Assembly (NCBI GenBank): GCA_900754145.1
Contig: CAAEBW010000270.1
Location: forward strand, 1-13,198
DNA from: Clostridia bacterium
GTDB lineage: Bacteria; Bacillota; Clostridia; Oscillospirales; Acutalibacteraceae
Length of the DNA: 13,198 nucleotides
Direction of reading: 5' to 3'
In this document: one piece after another, positions 1-9,266 of the stretch
Numbering within the stretch: the first letter of the stretch is position 1
Layout: each line of letters opens with the position of its first letter
Made by a program: the position numbers and the translations under genes
Notes under the pieces: generated by a model
The model's database searches: none
Told to the model about the DNA's origin: nothing
What the model saw: only the letters and a program-made list of their open reading frames with translations

Positions 1-439
1 ACGGTTTAAAATGAACCCGCCGCTCCGTTCCGAAAGGGACAGGCTCGCGCTTATTGAGGGAATAAAGGACGGCACAATCGATATGATTGCCACCGACCAC
101 GCACCCCATTCTTTAGAGGAAAAATCAAGGGGACTTGAAAAGAGTCTTATGGGGGTAGTAGGTCTTGAAACCGCCTTTCCCGTGCTTTATACCTACCTTG
201 TTAAAGAGGGGATAATCAGCCTTGAAAGGCTTGTGGAATTAATGTCTATAAACCCGAGAAAGCGGTTTGGAATAAAAGAAACAGATGATATTTGCGTGTT
301 CGCCCTTGACAGCGAATATGAGGTTAATCCCGACGAATTTTTAACTATGGGGCGCAGTACCCCCTTTGCGGGAATGCGCGTTTTTGGTAAAAATCTTATT
401 ACGGTGTGCGGAGGAAAAACGGTATGGCAGATAAAATAA
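1..439 (+). CDS. pyrC: Dihydroorotase, class I (3' part only)
   Basis: The C-terminal part of dihydroorotase, the Zn enzyme that cyclises N-carbamoyl-aspartate to dihydroorotate in pyrimidine synthesis. The reading frame is open to the left edge, so the Met at base 11 is internal: it falls within the family motif KMNPPLR. The TDHAPHS motif near base 90-110 carries the conserved catalytic Asp of class I dihydroorotases. The C-terminal stretch GRSTPFAGMRVFGK is the usual end of the amidohydrolase beta-sandwich. The N-terminal HxH metal site is outside the window. The last 16 nt overlap carA, and the carA ribosome site lies inside this gene, so the two are probably translationally coupled. Identification is firm from the motifs and the operon context. 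Confidence 0.95.
   Translation, partial: RFKMNPPLRSERDRLALIEGIKDGTIDMIATDHAPHSLEEKSRGLEKSLMGVVGLETAFPVLYTYLVKEGIISLERLVELMSINPRKRFGIKETDDICVFALDSEYEVNPDEFLTMGRSTPFAGMRVFGKNLITVCGGKTVWQIK
410..414 (+). promoter_or_regulatory. Ribosome binding site of carA
   Basis: GGAGG ends 9 nt before ATG 424. It decides for ATG 424 over the in-frame GTG at 406, which lies upstream of this site and would have no ribosome site of its own. Confidence 0.75.
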
Positions 440-1509
440 GAAAAAAATTAGTGCTGGAGGACGGCGCGGAGTATTACGGCTACGGCTTCGGCTGTGACTG
501 CGAAAGGGTGTGCGAGATAGTCTTTAACACCTCGGTTGTAGGGTATCAGGAGATAATTTCCGACCCGTCATATACCTATCAGGCGGTGGTTATGAGCTAT
601 CCGCTTATAGGCAACTACGGCATTGCGGACGAGGATTACGAAACAAAGGTCCCCACAATCGGCGGACTTATTGTTCGTGAGTACAACGATTTGCCCTCTA
701 ACTTCCGCTATACAAAGACCCTTTCGGAGGTTATGGAGGAGTACAAAATCCCCGGTATTTCGGGGCTTGATACAAGAAAGCTTGCAAGGAGCATAAGGGA
801 TTTAGGCTCCCGCCGCGGAATTATAACCTCTGCGAAAACATCGGTGGAGGAGGCACTCGAAAAGATTAAAAACACCCCCATACCCCATGACGCGGTAAGC
901 AGAGTAAGCTGTAAGAAACGCTGGTATTCGAGAACGGCGAACGCGAAATACAATGTTGTAGCTATCGACTGCGGAATAAAGCTTAATATTATAAGAAGCC
1001 TTAACGCGCGGGGCTGTAATGTTACGGTTATGCCCTATAACACAACCGCCGAAGAGGTTATCAAGTGCAGACCCGACGGTATTTTCCTTTCAAACGGCCC
1101 GGGCGACCCCGAGGACGTAACCCCTGTAATCGAGCTTGTAAGAAGTCTTCGCGGCAAGTACCCGATTTTCGGTATTTGTCTCGGTCATCAGATAATATCT
1201 CTTGCGGCGGGCGCTAAAACATATAAGCTTAAATTCGGTCACCGCGGCGGCAACCACCCCGTAAAGAACCTTGAAACGGGCAAAATTGAGATTACATCCC
1301 AAAACCACAGCTACGCGGTAAGGGAGGAAAGCCTTGCGGGAACAGGGCTTACGGTTACCCACCTTAACATTCTTGACCGAACGGTTGAGGGCGTAAAGGA
1401 CGCGGAAAACAGGATTTTCAGCGTGCAGTACCACCCCGAAAGCGCGCCGGGCCCGCAGGACAGCGCCTATCTTTTCGACCGATTTATAGCCTTAATGGAG
1501 GAAAAGTAA
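424..1509 (+). CDS. carA: Carbamoyl-phosphate synthase small (glutaminase) subunit
   Basis: Hydrolyses glutamine and channels ammonia to CarB for carbamoyl phosphate synthesis. The product is 361 aa, within the normal range for CarA. The N-terminal CPSase small-chain domain (about residues 5-150) is followed by a class I glutamine amidotransferase domain (about 175-361). The nucleophile is C252 in the FGICLGHQ motif, and the catalytic pair is H337 and E339 in QYHPES, with spacing close to that of the E. coli enzyme (C269, H353, E355). SNGPGDP, the oxyanion-strand motif, is also present. ATG 424 is preferred to GTG 406 because GGAGG at 410-414 is well placed. The gene overlaps pyrC by 16 nt and abuts carB with no gap. 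No key residue is missing. Confidence 0.96.
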   Translation: MADKIRKKLVLEDGAEYYGYGFGCDCERVCEIVFNTSVVGYQEIISDPSYTYQAVVMSYPLIGNYGIADEDYETKVPTIGGLIVREYNDLPSNFRYTKTLSEVMEEYKIPGISGLDTRKLARSIRDLGSRRGIITSAKTSVEEALEKIKNTPIPHDAVSRVSCKKRWYSRTANAKYNVVAIDCGIKLNIIRSLNARGCNVTVMPYNTTAEEVIKCRPDGIFLSNGPGDPEDVTPVIELVRSLRGKYPIFGICLGHQIISLAAGAKTYKLKFGHRGGNHPVKNLETGKIEITSQNHSYAVREESLAGTGLTVTHLNILDRTVEGVKDAENRIFSVQYHPESAPGPQDSAYLFDRFIALMEEK

Positions 1510-4500
1510 ATGCCTAAAAGAACCGATTTAAAAAAGATACTTGTAATAGGCTCGGGCCCTATCGTAATAGGTCAGGCGGCGGAGTTCGACTATGCGGGAA
1601 CTCAGGCCTGCTTGGCTCTTAAGGAGGAGGGGTACGAGGTAGTACTCTGTAACTCCAACCCCGCTACAATTATGACCGACACTACCATTGCCGACAAGGT
1701 TTATATGGAGCCCTTAACACTTGAATACTTGGCAAAGGTTATCCGCTATGAGCGCCCCGACGCGATTGTGCCCGGTATCGGCGGTCAGACGGGGCTTAAC
1801 CTTGCAATGCAGTTAGAAAAAAAAGGCGTGCTTCGCGAGTGCAGCGCCGAGCTTTTGGGAACGAGCAGCGAAAGCATTGAAAGAGCCGAGGACAGGGAGC
1901 TGTTTAAGGAGCTTTGCGAGGAAATAGGCGAGCCTGTTTTAAGCTCGGTTATAGCCGAAAATATGGAGGACGGCTTAAAGGCGGCGGAGGAAATCGGCTA
2001 CCCTGTAGTACTGCGCCCCGCCTTCACCTTGGGCGGCACGGGCGGCGGCTTTGCAGATACCCCGGAAGAATGTGCCGAAATACTGCGCGGAGCGCTGGAA
2101 TTATCCCCCGTACATCAGGTTTTGGTGGAAAAGAGCATTAAGGGCTACAAGGAAATTGAATACGAGGTAATAAGGGACGCGAACGACACCGCGATTACCG
2201 TTTGTAATATGGAAAATATCGACCCTGTCGGTATTCACACAGGCGACTCGATTGTTGTCTGCCCCTCCCAGACCCTTACCAATAAGGAATACCATATGCT
2301 CCGTGACAGCGCCCTTAAAATAATCCGCGCCCTTAAGATTGAGGGCGGCTGTAACGTGCAGTTTGCCCTTGACCCCCTTTCCTTTAACTACTATGTTATA
2401 GAGGTTAACCCCCGTGTTTCGCGGTCATCTGCCCTTGCCTCTAAGGCGAGCGGCTACCCGATTGCGAGAGTTTCGGCTAAAATTGCGGTAGGTATGCACC
2501 TTGACGAAATTCAGCTTGCAAACACCCCCGCTTCATTTGAGCCTGCGCTCGACTATGTGGTCACCAAAATGCCGCGCTTCCCCTTTGATAAATTCTCCTC
2601 GGCTAACAACAAGCTTTCGACCCAGATGAAAGCGACGGGCGAAGTAATGAGCATAGGCAGAACGATTGAGGAAAGCCTGTTAAAGGCGGCGCGCTCCCTT
2701 GAAATCGGCGTTAACCACCTTTATATGAAGAAGTTTGACGATTTTTCCGAGGAAGAAATGCTTTCATACATCGCCGACGGCACAGACGACCGCATCTACG
2801 CTATTGCCGAGCTTTTGCGTAGGGGCACCGATTTGGGGCTTATATATGACGCTACCAAAATCGATATGCTTTTCCTTGAAAAGGTTAAAAATATCGTCAA
2901 AATGGAGCGTAAGGCAAAGGAAAATAAGGGAGATACCGATACCCTTTATAAGGCTAAGAAAATGGGCTTTTCAGACGAGTTTATCGGCAAGCTTTGGGAT
3001 ATGAAGGGGGAGGAAATATATAAAATCCGCTGTGAAAAAAACATCTTCCCCGTTTACAAGATGATTGATACCTGCGCCTCGGAGTTTGAAAGCTATATCC
3101 CCTATTTCTACTCGACCTATGAGGAGGAAAACGAGTCGGTTGTGTCCGACAAAAAGAAGATTATAGTTTTAGGCTCAGGTCCTATCAGAATAGGTCAGGG
3201 CGTGGAGTTCGACTATTCCACCGTTCACGCGGTTACTACAATTAAGAATTCGGGCTTTGAGGCGATTATCATTAACAACAACCCCGAAACCGTCTCGACC
3301 GACTACACCTGCTCGGACAAGCTGTATTTTGAACCCCTTTGCACCGAGGATGTTATGAACATTATCCACCTTGAAAATCCTGTGGGGATTATTGCATCAC
3401 TCGGCGGTCAGACCGCTATAAACTTATCCGACAGCCTTAACCGCAGAGGAGTTAAAATTATAGGTACAGATTGTGACGCTATCGACCGCGCCGAAAACCG
3501 CGATTTGTTTGAAAAGGTATTAAAAGAGCTTAATATTCCCCAGCCAAAGGGTCAGGCGGTCACCAAAATTGAGGACGGTGTTAAGGCGGCAAAGGAGATA
3601 GGCTACCCTGTGCTTGTCCGCCCCTCCTTCGTATTGGGCGGCAGGGCAATGCAGATTGTTGCCGACGAGGAGCAGCTGCGCCGCTATCTCCGCACCGCCG
3701 TTGAAATAGATGAGGATAAGCCTGTACTTGTTGACAAGTATATTTCGGGCAAGGAGTTGGAGGTTGACGCTATCTGCGACGGAACAGATGTCTTCGTCCC
3801 CGGAATTATGGAGCTTGTAGAGCGTACCGGTATCCACTCGGGCGACTCAATAAGCGTTTACCCGACCTTCAGTATCAGCCAAAAAACTAAGGACACAATA
3901 CTTGACTACACAAAGAAGCTGGGACTGGGTATCGGCATTGTGGGTCTTTACAATATCCAGTTTATTGTGGATAAGGACGAAAATGTGTATATCATCGAGG
4001 TTAATCCCCGCTCCTCCCGAACCGTTCCCTTCCTTTCAAAGGCGACAGGCTACAGCCTTGCGGATATTGCCACCCTTGTTATTTTAGGAAAATCCCTTAA
4101 GGAACAGGGCTTTGATAAGATTTACCCCGAGGAGAAAAAGCGCTGGTATGTAAAGGTTCCCGCATTCTCCTTCTCAAAGCTCAGAGGACTTGACGCGTAT
4201 CTTTCGCCCGAGATGAAATCTACGGGCGAGGCGATAGGCTATGACGATAAGCTGACAAGAGCGCTTTATAAGGCGCTAAAGGCGAGCGGAATGAGCGTTA
4301 TGAACTACGGTACGGTATTAGTAACGGTTGCCGATAAGGACAAGGAGGAGGCGCTCCCCCTAATCCGCCGTTTCTACAATATGGGCTTTAACATTCAGGC
4401 AACCGAGGGTACGGCAAAATTCCTAAAGGCAAACGGAATACGCACCCATGCACTTAAAAAGATAAGCGACGGCAGTAAGGAAATCCCCGAGGCTATAAGA

Positions 4501-4689
4501 CAGGGGTATGTAACCTACGTTATCAACACAAGGGATATGAATTCCTCGGGCGTGCTGTCCGACGGTCACGAGATTCGCCGTTGTGCGGTTGAGAACAACG
4601 TCACAATGTTCACCTCGCTTGATACGGTTAAGGTACTGCTTGATGTATTAGAGGAGACCACCCTCGGAATATCAACCATTGACGCGTAA
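1510..4689 (+). CDS. carB: Carbamoyl-phosphate synthase large subunit
   Basis: Makes carbamoyl phosphate from bicarbonate, ammonia and two ATP, working with CarA. The product is 1059 aa, full length for the family (about 1060-1075). Two homologous halves are visible. GSGPIVIGQ near residue 15 and GSGPIRIGQ near residue 555 open the two carboxyphosphate/carbamate synthetase units, each with an ATP-grasp fold (roughly 120-400 and 670-930). An oligomerisation segment lies between them (about 400-550). The C-terminal MGS-like allosteric domain (about 935-1059) keeps ATEGT with T965 and T968, equivalent to the E. coli residues that contact UMP/IMP. Feedback control by nucleotides is therefore plausible but is an inference. 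The ATG directly follows the carA stop, and GGAGG at 1497-1501 inside carA serves as its ribosome site. Confidence 0.97.
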   Translation: MPKRTDLKKILVIGSGPIVIGQAAEFDYAGTQACLALKEEGYEVVLCNSNPATIMTDTTIADKVYMEPLTLEYLAKVIRYERPDAIVPGIGGQTGLNLAMQLEKKGVLRECSAELLGTSSESIERAEDRELFKELCEEIGEPVLSSVIAENMEDGLKAAEEIGYPVVLRPAFTLGGTGGGFADTPEECAEILRGALELSPVHQVLVEKSIKGYKEIEYEVIRDANDTAITVCNMENIDPVGIHTGDSIVVCPSQTLTNKEYHMLRDSALKIIRALKIEGGCNVQFALDPLSFNYYVIEVNPRVSRSSALASKASGYPIARVSAKIAVGMHLDEIQLANTPASFEPALDYVVTKMPRFPFDKFSSANNKLSTQMKATGEVMSIGRTIEESLLKAARSLEIGVNHLYMKKFDDFSEEEMLSYIADGTDDRIYAIAELLRRGTDLGLIYDATKIDMLFLEKVKNIVKMERKAKENKGDTDTLYKAKKMGFSDEFIGKLWDMKGEEIYKIRCEKNIFPVYKMIDTCASEFESYIPYFYSTYEEENESVVSDKKKIIVLGSGPIRIGQGVEFDYSTVHAVTTIKNSGFEAIIINNNPETVSTDYTCSDKLYFEPLCTEDVMNIIHLENPVGIIASLGGQTAINLSDSLNRRGVKIIGTDCDAIDRAENRDLFEKVLKELNIPQPKGQAVTKIEDGVKAAKEIGYPVLVRPSFVLGGRAMQIVADEEQLRRYLRTAVEIDEDKPVLVDKYISGKELEVDAICDGTDVFVPGIMELVERTGIHSGDSISVYPTFSISQKTKDTILDYTKKLGLGIGIVGLYNIQFIVDKDENVYIIEVNPRSSRTVPFLSKATGYSLADIATLVILGKSLKEQGFDKIYPEEKKRWYVKVPAFSFSKLRGLDAYLSPEMKSTGEAIGYDDKLTRALYKALKASGMSVMNYGTVLVTVADKDKEEALPLIRRFYNMGFNIQATEGTAKFLKANGIRTHALKKISDGSKEIPEAIRQGYVTYVINTRDMNSSGVLSDGHEIRRCAVENNVTMFTSLDTVKVLLDVLEETTLGISTIDA

Positions 4690-4698
4690 GGAGTATAT

Positions 4699-5430
4699 AT
4701 GAAACAGGGAATTTATGAAATTCTTTTTAATTTTGAGCTTGCCCCAAATGTTTTCAGAATGGTGCTAAAGGGGGACACCTCAGCCCTTTTGTCGCCGGGT
4801 CAGTTTGTTAATATTAAGCTTGACGGACTGTATCTTCGCCGCCCTATTTCGGTTTGCGACTATGATAAGGAAACCATAACCTTGATTTATAAGGTTGTGG
4901 GTGCCGGTACCGAAAAAATGGCTAAAATGGTTGCGGGAGACAAGCTTGACCTTTTGGTCGGTCTCGGAAACGGCTTTAACGCCGAAAAGAAATGCCAAAA
5001 GCCTTTGGTAATAGGCGGCGGCGTGGGTATTCCGCCCCTTTACGGCTTGTGCAAGGAGCTTATTAAGTTCGGCAAAAACCCCACCGTTATTTTAGGCTTT
5101 AATACTGCCTCCGAAATATTTTACGAAGAGGTTTTTAAGCTTTTAGGGGTAGATGTTTATGTTACAACGGTTGACGGCTCTTACGGTGTAAAGGGCTTTG
5201 TCACCGACGCTATGAAGGATTTGGATTATGACTATTTCTACACCTGCGGACCTATGCCAATGTTTAAGGCTATAGAGAGTGTTGCTAAGACCTCGGGTCA
5301 GTATAGCTTTGAGGAGCGTATGGGTTGCGGCTTCGGCGCGTGTATGGGCTGCGGCTGCAAAACGAAATACGGCAACAAGCGAATCTGCAAGGACGGTCCC
5401 GTGCTTGAAAGGGAGGAAATCGTATGGTAA
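4699..5430 (+). CDS. pyrK: Dihydroorotate dehydrogenase B, electron-transfer subunit
   Basis: The FAD- and [2Fe-2S]-containing partner of class 1B PyrD. It passes electrons from dihydroorotate oxidation to NAD+. The product is 243 aa. The N-terminal ferredoxin-reductase beta barrel carries the FAD signature RRPIS (residues 47-51). The nucleotide-binding part has GGGVGIPP (106-113). The C-terminus has the iron-sulfur ligands C210, C215, C218 and C230, the Cx4C-x2-C pattern typical of PyrK; an additional C220 lies close by. It starts 9 nt after carB, with TAAGGAG overlapping the carB stop codon as its ribosome site, and overlaps pyrD by 7 nt, in keeping with stoichiometric synthesis of the two subunits. 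Confidence 0.95.
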   Translation: MKQGIYEILFNFELAPNVFRMVLKGDTSALLSPGQFVNIKLDGLYLRRPISVCDYDKETITLIYKVVGAGTEKMAKMVAGDKLDLLVGLGNGFNAEKKCQKPLVIGGGVGIPPLYGLCKELIKFGKNPTVILGFNTASEIFYEEVFKLLGVDVYVTTVDGSYGVKGFVTDAMKDLDYDYFYTCGPMPMFKAIESVAKTSGQYSFEERMGCGFGACMGCGCKTKYGNKRICKDGPVLEREEIVW

Positions 5431-6335
5431 ACACTAAAGTAACCCTCTGCGGTATAGAGCTTGACAATCCGATAATCCCCGCAAGCGGCACATTTGGCTT
5501 TGGCTATGAGTTTGCCCTACTTTATGATATTAATATTTTAGGCTCCCTTTCCTTTAAGGGGACTACAAAAGACCCACGTTTCGGCAACCCGACACCCCGT
5601 ATCGCCGAGTGCGAAAAAGGTATGTTAAACTCGGTCGGTCTTCAAAATCCCGGTGTGGAAAAGGTTATTTCCGAAGAATTACCCAAGCTTAAGGCTTGCT
5701 TTAAAAAGCCTGTTATGGCGAATGTAAGCGGCTTTTCGGTTGACGATTATGTTTACACGGTGGAAAAGCTTGATGCCGACGCTTCAATAGGCTGGTTTGA
5801 AATTAATATTTCCTGTCCCAATGTTCACGGCGGGGGGCTTGCCTTCGGCACAAGCGCCGAAAATGCCGCGGCGGTGACAAGGGCGGTAAAAAGGGTGACA
5901 AAAAAGCCCGTTATAATAAAGCTTTCCCCCAATGTGACCGATATTACAGAGATTGCAAAGGCATGCGAGGCAGAGGGGGCGGACGGAATTTCCCTTATAA
6001 ATACCCTCTTAGGTATGAAAATCGACCTTAAGACCAAAAAGCCGGTGCTTGCCAACAAGGCGGGGGGATTTTCGGGCCCCGCAATAAAACCCGTTGCGGT
6101 AAGAATGATTTATCAGGTGTATGACGCGGTAAAAATTCCGATAGTCGGAATGGGTGGCGTTTCTTCGGCCGAGGATGTTATTGAGCTTATGCTGGCGGGG
6201 GCGACCGCCGTAGAGGTGGGAGCGGCTAACCTTGTAGAGCCCTTCGCCTGCAAAAATATAATTGAAGACCTGCCGAGGGTAATGGAGAAATATAAAATCA
6301 ATAATTTAAAAGATATTATAGGAGGAGCGCACTGA
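5424..6335 (+). CDS. pyrD: Dihydroorotate dehydrogenase, class 1B catalytic subunit
   Basis: FMN-dependent TIM-barrel enzyme that oxidises dihydroorotate to orotate. It is 303 aa, the usual size of PyrDB. The active-site base is C131 in NISCPN; a cysteine here marks class 1, whereas class 2 uses serine. NTLLGMKID and the C-terminal phosphate-binding stretches IVGMGGVSS and GATAVEVGAA fit the FMN site. Class 1B, rather than the fumarate-using 1A, is assigned because pyrK lies immediately upstream and overlaps by 7 nt. The start ATG 5424 follows GGGAGG at 5411-5416 with 7 nt spacing. The stop overlaps the pyrF start as TGATG. Confidence 0.96.
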   Translation: MVNTKVTLCGIELDNPIIPASGTFGFGYEFALLYDINILGSLSFKGTTKDPRFGNPTPRIAECEKGMLNSVGLQNPGVEKVISEELPKLKACFKKPVMANVSGFSVDDYVYTVEKLDADASIGWFEINISCPNVHGGGLAFGTSAENAAAVTRAVKRVTKKPVIIKLSPNVTDITEIAKACEAEGADGISLINTLLGMKIDLKTKKPVLANKAGGFSGPAIKPVAVRMIYQVYDAVKIPIVGMGGVSSAEDVIELMLAGATAVEVGAANLVEPFACKNIIEDLPRVMEKYKINNLKDIIGGAH

Positions 6336-7033
6336 TGGGTAAGGATGTTATTATCGCCTGCGATTTTGCCTCAAAGGAGGATTGCATTAGCTTTCTTGAT
6401 AAATTCACAGGCAAGAAACCCTTTGTAAAAATAGGAATGGAGCTTTTTTACGCCGAGGGGCCGCAGATTGTCCGCGAAATAAAGGCGAGGGGACATAAAA
6501 TATTCCTCGATTTAAAGCTTCACGATATTCCGAACACGGTTAAAAAGTCAATGGCGGTGCTCTCCCGCCTTGACGTTGATATGACAAATTTGCATGCGGC
6601 GGGTACAATTTCTATGATGGAGGCGGCGCTCCAAGGCTTAACCCGTCCCGACGGCACAAGACCCTTGCTTATAGCCGTAACACAGCTGACCTCCACTGAT
6701 CAGGAGCGTATGGAAAACGACCTGCTTATTAAAGAGCCTATCGACAAGGTTGTTATGCACTATGCTTCTAATGCCGCTAAGGCAGGCTTAGACGGCGTTG
6801 TATGCTCACCTCTTGAAGCCGAAAAGGTACACACTACCTGCGGAAAGAGCTTTTTAACAGTTACCCCGGGTGTTCGCTTTGCGGACGGAGAAAAAGGCGA
6901 CCAAAAGAGGGTTATGACCCCTGCCGAGGCTAAAAAAATTGGCAGCGATTATATAGTAGTCGGCAGACCGATAACCGCGGCGGCAGACCCTGTGGCGGCA
7001 TATGAGCGGTGCGTAGAAGAATTTATAGATTAA
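6335..7033 (+). CDS. pyrF: Orotidine 5'-phosphate decarboxylase
   Basis: Catalyses the last step to UMP, decarboxylation of OMP. The product is 232 aa, normal for the group I enzyme. The catalytic charged array is visible as D59, K61 and D64 in the motif DLKLHDIPNTV, with D10 in the first strand. The C-terminal phosphate-gripping region is TPGVRF followed by YIVVGRPI. The start overlaps the pyrD stop by one base, with GGAGGA at 6321-6326 eight nt upstream. It is followed by the only sizeable gap in the operon, which holds the tandem 7-mers at 7033-7060. Confidence 0.96.
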   Translation: MGKDVIIACDFASKEDCISFLDKFTGKKPFVKIGMELFYAEGPQIVREIKARGHKIFLDLKLHDIPNTVKKSMAVLSRLDVDMTNLHAAGTISMMEAALQGLTRPDGTRPLLIAVTQLTSTDQERMENDLLIKEPIDKVVMHYASNAAKAGLDGVVCSPLEAEKVHTTCGKSFLTVTPGVRFADGEKGDQKRVMTPAEAKKIGSDYIVVGRPITAAADPVAAYERCVEEFID

Positions 7034-7060
7034 TTCGTAATTCGTAATGCGTAATTCGTA
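7033..7060 (+). repeat. Four tandem copies of a 7-mer between pyrF and pyrE
   Basis: ATTCGTA occurs at 7033-7039, 7040-7046 and 7054-7060, with ATGCGTA (one change) at 7047-7053. The array begins on the last base of the pyrF stop codon. It does not form a GC-rich hairpin followed by Ts, so it is not an intrinsic terminator. Its function is unknown. Confidence 0.8.
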
Positions 7061-7093
7061 ATTATAGAAGATTAGAATAACGCTTATTGTATG

Positions 7094-7099
7094 AAGGAG
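7094..7099 (+). promoter_or_regulatory. Ribosome binding site of pyrE
   Basis: AAGGAG ends 8 nt before ATG 7108 and supports that start over the upstream in-frame TTG at 7087. Confidence 0.75.
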
Positions 7100-7107
7100 A
7101 AGTAAAA

Positions 7108-7764
7108 ATGGAAAGCTACAAAAGAGAATTTATACAGTTTTTAGAGTCGGCGGGAGTACTTAAGTTCGGCGATTTTACCGCTAAATCGGGCAGAAAAATC
7201 CCCTATTTTATAAACGCGGGGGACATTAAAACAGGCGAGCAGATAAGAAAATTAGGCGAGTTTTATGCCAAGGCCTATTTTGAGAAGATAGGCAACAAAA
7301 AAACCGTGCTTTACGGTCCTGCCTACAAGGGTATTCCGATTGCGGTGTCGGTTGCGGTAGCCCTTTCGGAAAACGGACTTGATGTACCCTTTTTCTTCAA
7401 CCGTAAGGAGGAAAAGGACCACGGCGAGGGCGGCGTTTTTGTAGGCTATAAGCCTAATGAGGGTGAAGAAATCGTAATAGTCGAGGACGTTATCACGGCG
7501 GGTACGGCTATTAGAGAAAGTATGTCCATTCTCTCCTCCCTTAAAAACACTAAGGTCGCCGCAACCTTTGTTATGGTTGACCGCAAGGAAAAGGGTCAGA
7601 CCGAGAAGAGCGCTATGGCGGAGGTCGGCGAGGAATTCGGATTCCCCGTATATTCGGTAGTGGATGTTTACGATATTATCGAGTATTTAGAGGAAGACTC
7701 TGAAAATAAAGAAAATGTTGACCGTATTAAAAAATATTTAGAAGTAAACGGAGCAAAAGCATAA
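7108..7764 (+). CDS. pyrE: Orotate phosphoribosyltransferase
   Basis: Transfers the phosphoribosyl group of PRPP to orotate, giving OMP for PyrF. The product is 218 aa. The PRPP-binding signature [10 protein letters not shown] starts at residue 125, with D127 as part of the acidic pair after E126. The flexible-loop region [15 protein letters not shown] just upstream is the usual catalytic loop ([11 protein letters not shown]). [16 protein letters not shown] near the N-terminus is typical of bacterial PyrE. The ATG at 7108 is chosen over the TTG at 7087 because of AAGGAG at 7094-7099. The stop overlaps the pyrB start as TAATG. A separate promoter in the gap before this gene cannot be excluded, but no convincing one is seen. 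Confidence 0.95.
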   Translation: MESYKREFIQFLESAGVLKFGDFTAKSGRKIPYFINAGDIKTGEQIRKLGEFYAKAYFEKIGNKKTVLYGPAYKGIPIAVSVAVALSENGLDVPFFFNRKEEKDHGEGGVFVGYKPNEGEEIVIVEDVITAGTAIRESMSILSSLKNTKVAATFVMVDRKEKGQTEKSAMAEVGEEFGFPVYSVVDVYDIIEYLEEDSENKENVDRIKKYLEVNGAKA

Positions 7765-8675
7765 TGAGAAGCTTAATCGATATATCCGAGCTTACTGTAG
7801 AAGAGCTTGACCGCCTTATTAATACGGCTAACGATATTATAGAAAATCCAAAAAAATACAGCGAAAAATGTCACGGCAAAAAGCTTGCGACCCTCTTTTT
7901 CGAGCCCTCCACCAGAACAAGGCTTAGCTTTGAGGCGGCGATGTATGAGCTTGGAGGAAATGTTTTGGGCTTCAGCGAATCCCAAAGCTCCTCTGCCGCA
8001 AAGGGTGAAAGCGTTTCCGATACCGCAAAAACCGTTAGCTGTTATGCCGATATAATCGCTATGCGCCACCCGAAGGAGGGCGCGCCCCTTGTGGCGGCGA
8101 TGAACGCCGATGTTCCGGTTATAAACGCGGGGGACGGGGGACACAACCACCCCACCCAGACCCTTGCGGATTTGCTTACAATCTACCGCGAAAAGGGCGG
8201 TTTTGAAAATTTAACCGTCGGTCTTTGCGGCGACCTTAAATTCGGCAGAACGGTTCACTCCCTTATTGCGGCGCTTCTCCGTTATGCCGGGGTTAAGTTT
8301 GTGCTTATTTCGCCCACCGAGCTTAAACTGCCGAGCTATGTAAAGGACGGTCTTGACGATAAGGGTATACCCTATACCGAGACCGACAGCCTTGAAAATT
8401 CCCTTAAAGACCTCGACATTCTTTATATGACCCGTGTTCAAAGGGAGCGCTTTTTCAATGAGGAGGACTATCTAAGGCTTAAGGACACCTACATTTTAAC
8501 CCCCGAAAAGCTAAAAAACGCAGGCGGGGATATGAAGATACTCCACCCTCTGCCGAGAGTGAACGAGATAAGCGTGGCGGTGGACAGCGATCCCAGAGCC
8601 TGCTATTTTAAGCAGGTTCTTTACGGCAAGTATATGCGAATGGCGTTAATTCTGATGCTTTTGGAGATAGAATAA
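7764..8675 (+). CDS. pyrB: Aspartate carbamoyltransferase catalytic subunit
   Basis: Condenses carbamoyl phosphate and aspartate to N-carbamoyl-aspartate, the committed pyrimidine step. It is 303 aa. The carbamoyl-phosphate loop STRTR is at residues 49-53, within [22 protein letters not shown] and [12 protein letters not shown] follow in the family order. HPLPR at 261-265 is the conserved late active-site loop. The adjoining pyrI indicates a class B holoenzyme (catalytic trimers with regulatory dimers, as in E. coli) rather than the unregulated trimer of Bacillus. One-base overlaps with pyrE and pyrI suggest coupled translation. Confidence 0.96.
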   Translation: MRSLIDISELTVEELDRLINTANDIIENPKKYSEKCHGKKLATLFFEPSTRTRLSFEAAMYELGGNVLGFSESQSSSAAKGESVSDTAKTVSCYADIIAMRHPKEGAPLVAAMNADVPVINAGDGGHNHPTQTLADLLTIYREKGGFENLTVGLCGDLKFGRTVHSLIAALLRYAGVKFVLISPTELKLPSYVKDGLDDKGIPYTETDSLENSLKDLDILYMTRVQRERFFNEEDYLRLKDTYILTPEKLKNAGGDMKILHPLPRVNEISVAVDSDPRACYFKQVLYGKYMRMALILMLLEIE

Positions 8676-9091
8676 TGAATATAGACTCAATAAAAAACGG
8701 AATTGTAATAGACCATATAACTGCGGGCAAGGGAATGGAGATTTACAAGCTTTTGGGGCTTGACGGTCTTGATTGCTCGGTTGCGCTTATTAAAAATGTA
8801 TCAAGCCGCAAGATGGGCAAAAAGGACATTATAAAAATCGACTCCGACTTTGATGTTGATACCGATATTTTAGGCTTTGTAGACCCCGATGTTACGGTTA
8901 ATATTATCAAGGACGGCAAGACCGCCGAGAAAAAGACAATCGGACTTCCCGAAAGGCTTACAAATGTGCTTACCTGCAAAAACCCGCGCTGTATCTCGGC
9001 GACCGAGCAGGAGCTTCCGCAGATTTTTAAATTAACCGATAAAGAACGCCGCGTTTACCGCTGTTTATACTGCGAAACAAAGGCGAAATAA
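8675..9091 (+). CDS. pyrI: Aspartate carbamoyltransferase regulatory subunit
   Basis: Nucleotide-binding regulatory chain of aspartate transcarbamoylase. It is 138 aa, shorter than the 153 aa of E. coli PyrI. The N-terminal allosteric domain (about 1-92) contains GIVIDHITAGKG, the conserved start of the effector site. The C-terminal zinc domain has C101, C106, C130 and C133, with exactly the same spacing (5, 24, 3) as the four zinc ligands of the E. coli chain. Feedback by CTP/UTP is inferred from the family. It is the last gene of the pyr operon. A terminator follows about 175 nt downstream, after a pair of palindromic repeats. Confidence 0.96.
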   Translation: MNIDSIKNGIVIDHITAGKGMEIYKLLGLDGLDCSVALIKNVSSRKMGKKDIIKIDSDFDVDTDILGFVDPDVTVNIIKDGKTAEKKTIGLPERLTNVLTCKNPRCISATEQELPQIFKLTDKERRVYRCLYCETKAK

Positions 9092-9127
9092 AAGCCTCAC
9101 AATCCTTACGGGATGGACTAAAGCTTA

Positions 9128-9155
9128 CGGACAGTCGGGGACGCCTGTCCCTACG
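9128..9155 (-). repeat. REP-like palindromic unit A
   Basis: A 28-nt element that reads on the minus strand as CGTAGGG followed by a hairpin. GGACAG (9129-9134) pairs with CTGTCC (9145-9150) around a 10-nt loop. Unit B is the same length and lies on the opposite strand. The two match at 21 of 28 positions, and all seven differences are transitions. Confidence 0.75.
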
Positions 9156-9172
9156 AATGTAAATTAAACCTC

Positions 9173-9200
9173 CGTAGGGGCGGGCATCCTTGACCGCCCG
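9173..9200 (+). repeat. REP-like palindromic unit B
   Basis: A 28-nt partner of unit A in inverted orientation, 17 nt away. The stem is GGGCGG (9178-9183) with CCGCCC (9194-9199) and a 10-nt loop. Relative to unit A, two stem pairs change from A-T to G-C on both sides, so pairing is preserved. CCCTACG of unit A and CGTAGGG of unit B also form an inverted repeat that could join the pair into one larger structure. Confidence 0.75.
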
Positions 9201-9266
9201 CGTCTAACACCTAAATCTGTTAATCCCGATTTGTTGAACTTTAAAGAAATAAATCGCATTTTGACG

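Noticed and set aside
406..423. GTG 406 as carA start
   Set aside because: It lies upstream of the GGAGG at 410-414 and has no ribosome site of its own; ATG 424 is well spaced.
7033..7060. Short CRISPR-like array
   Set aside because: The units are 7 nt with no spacers; CRISPR repeats are about 24-40 nt separated by unique spacers.
7073..7078. TAGAAT as the -10 box of a promoter for pyrE
   Set aside because: No -35-like hexamer stands 16-18 nt upstream; that position falls in the 7-mer repeats.
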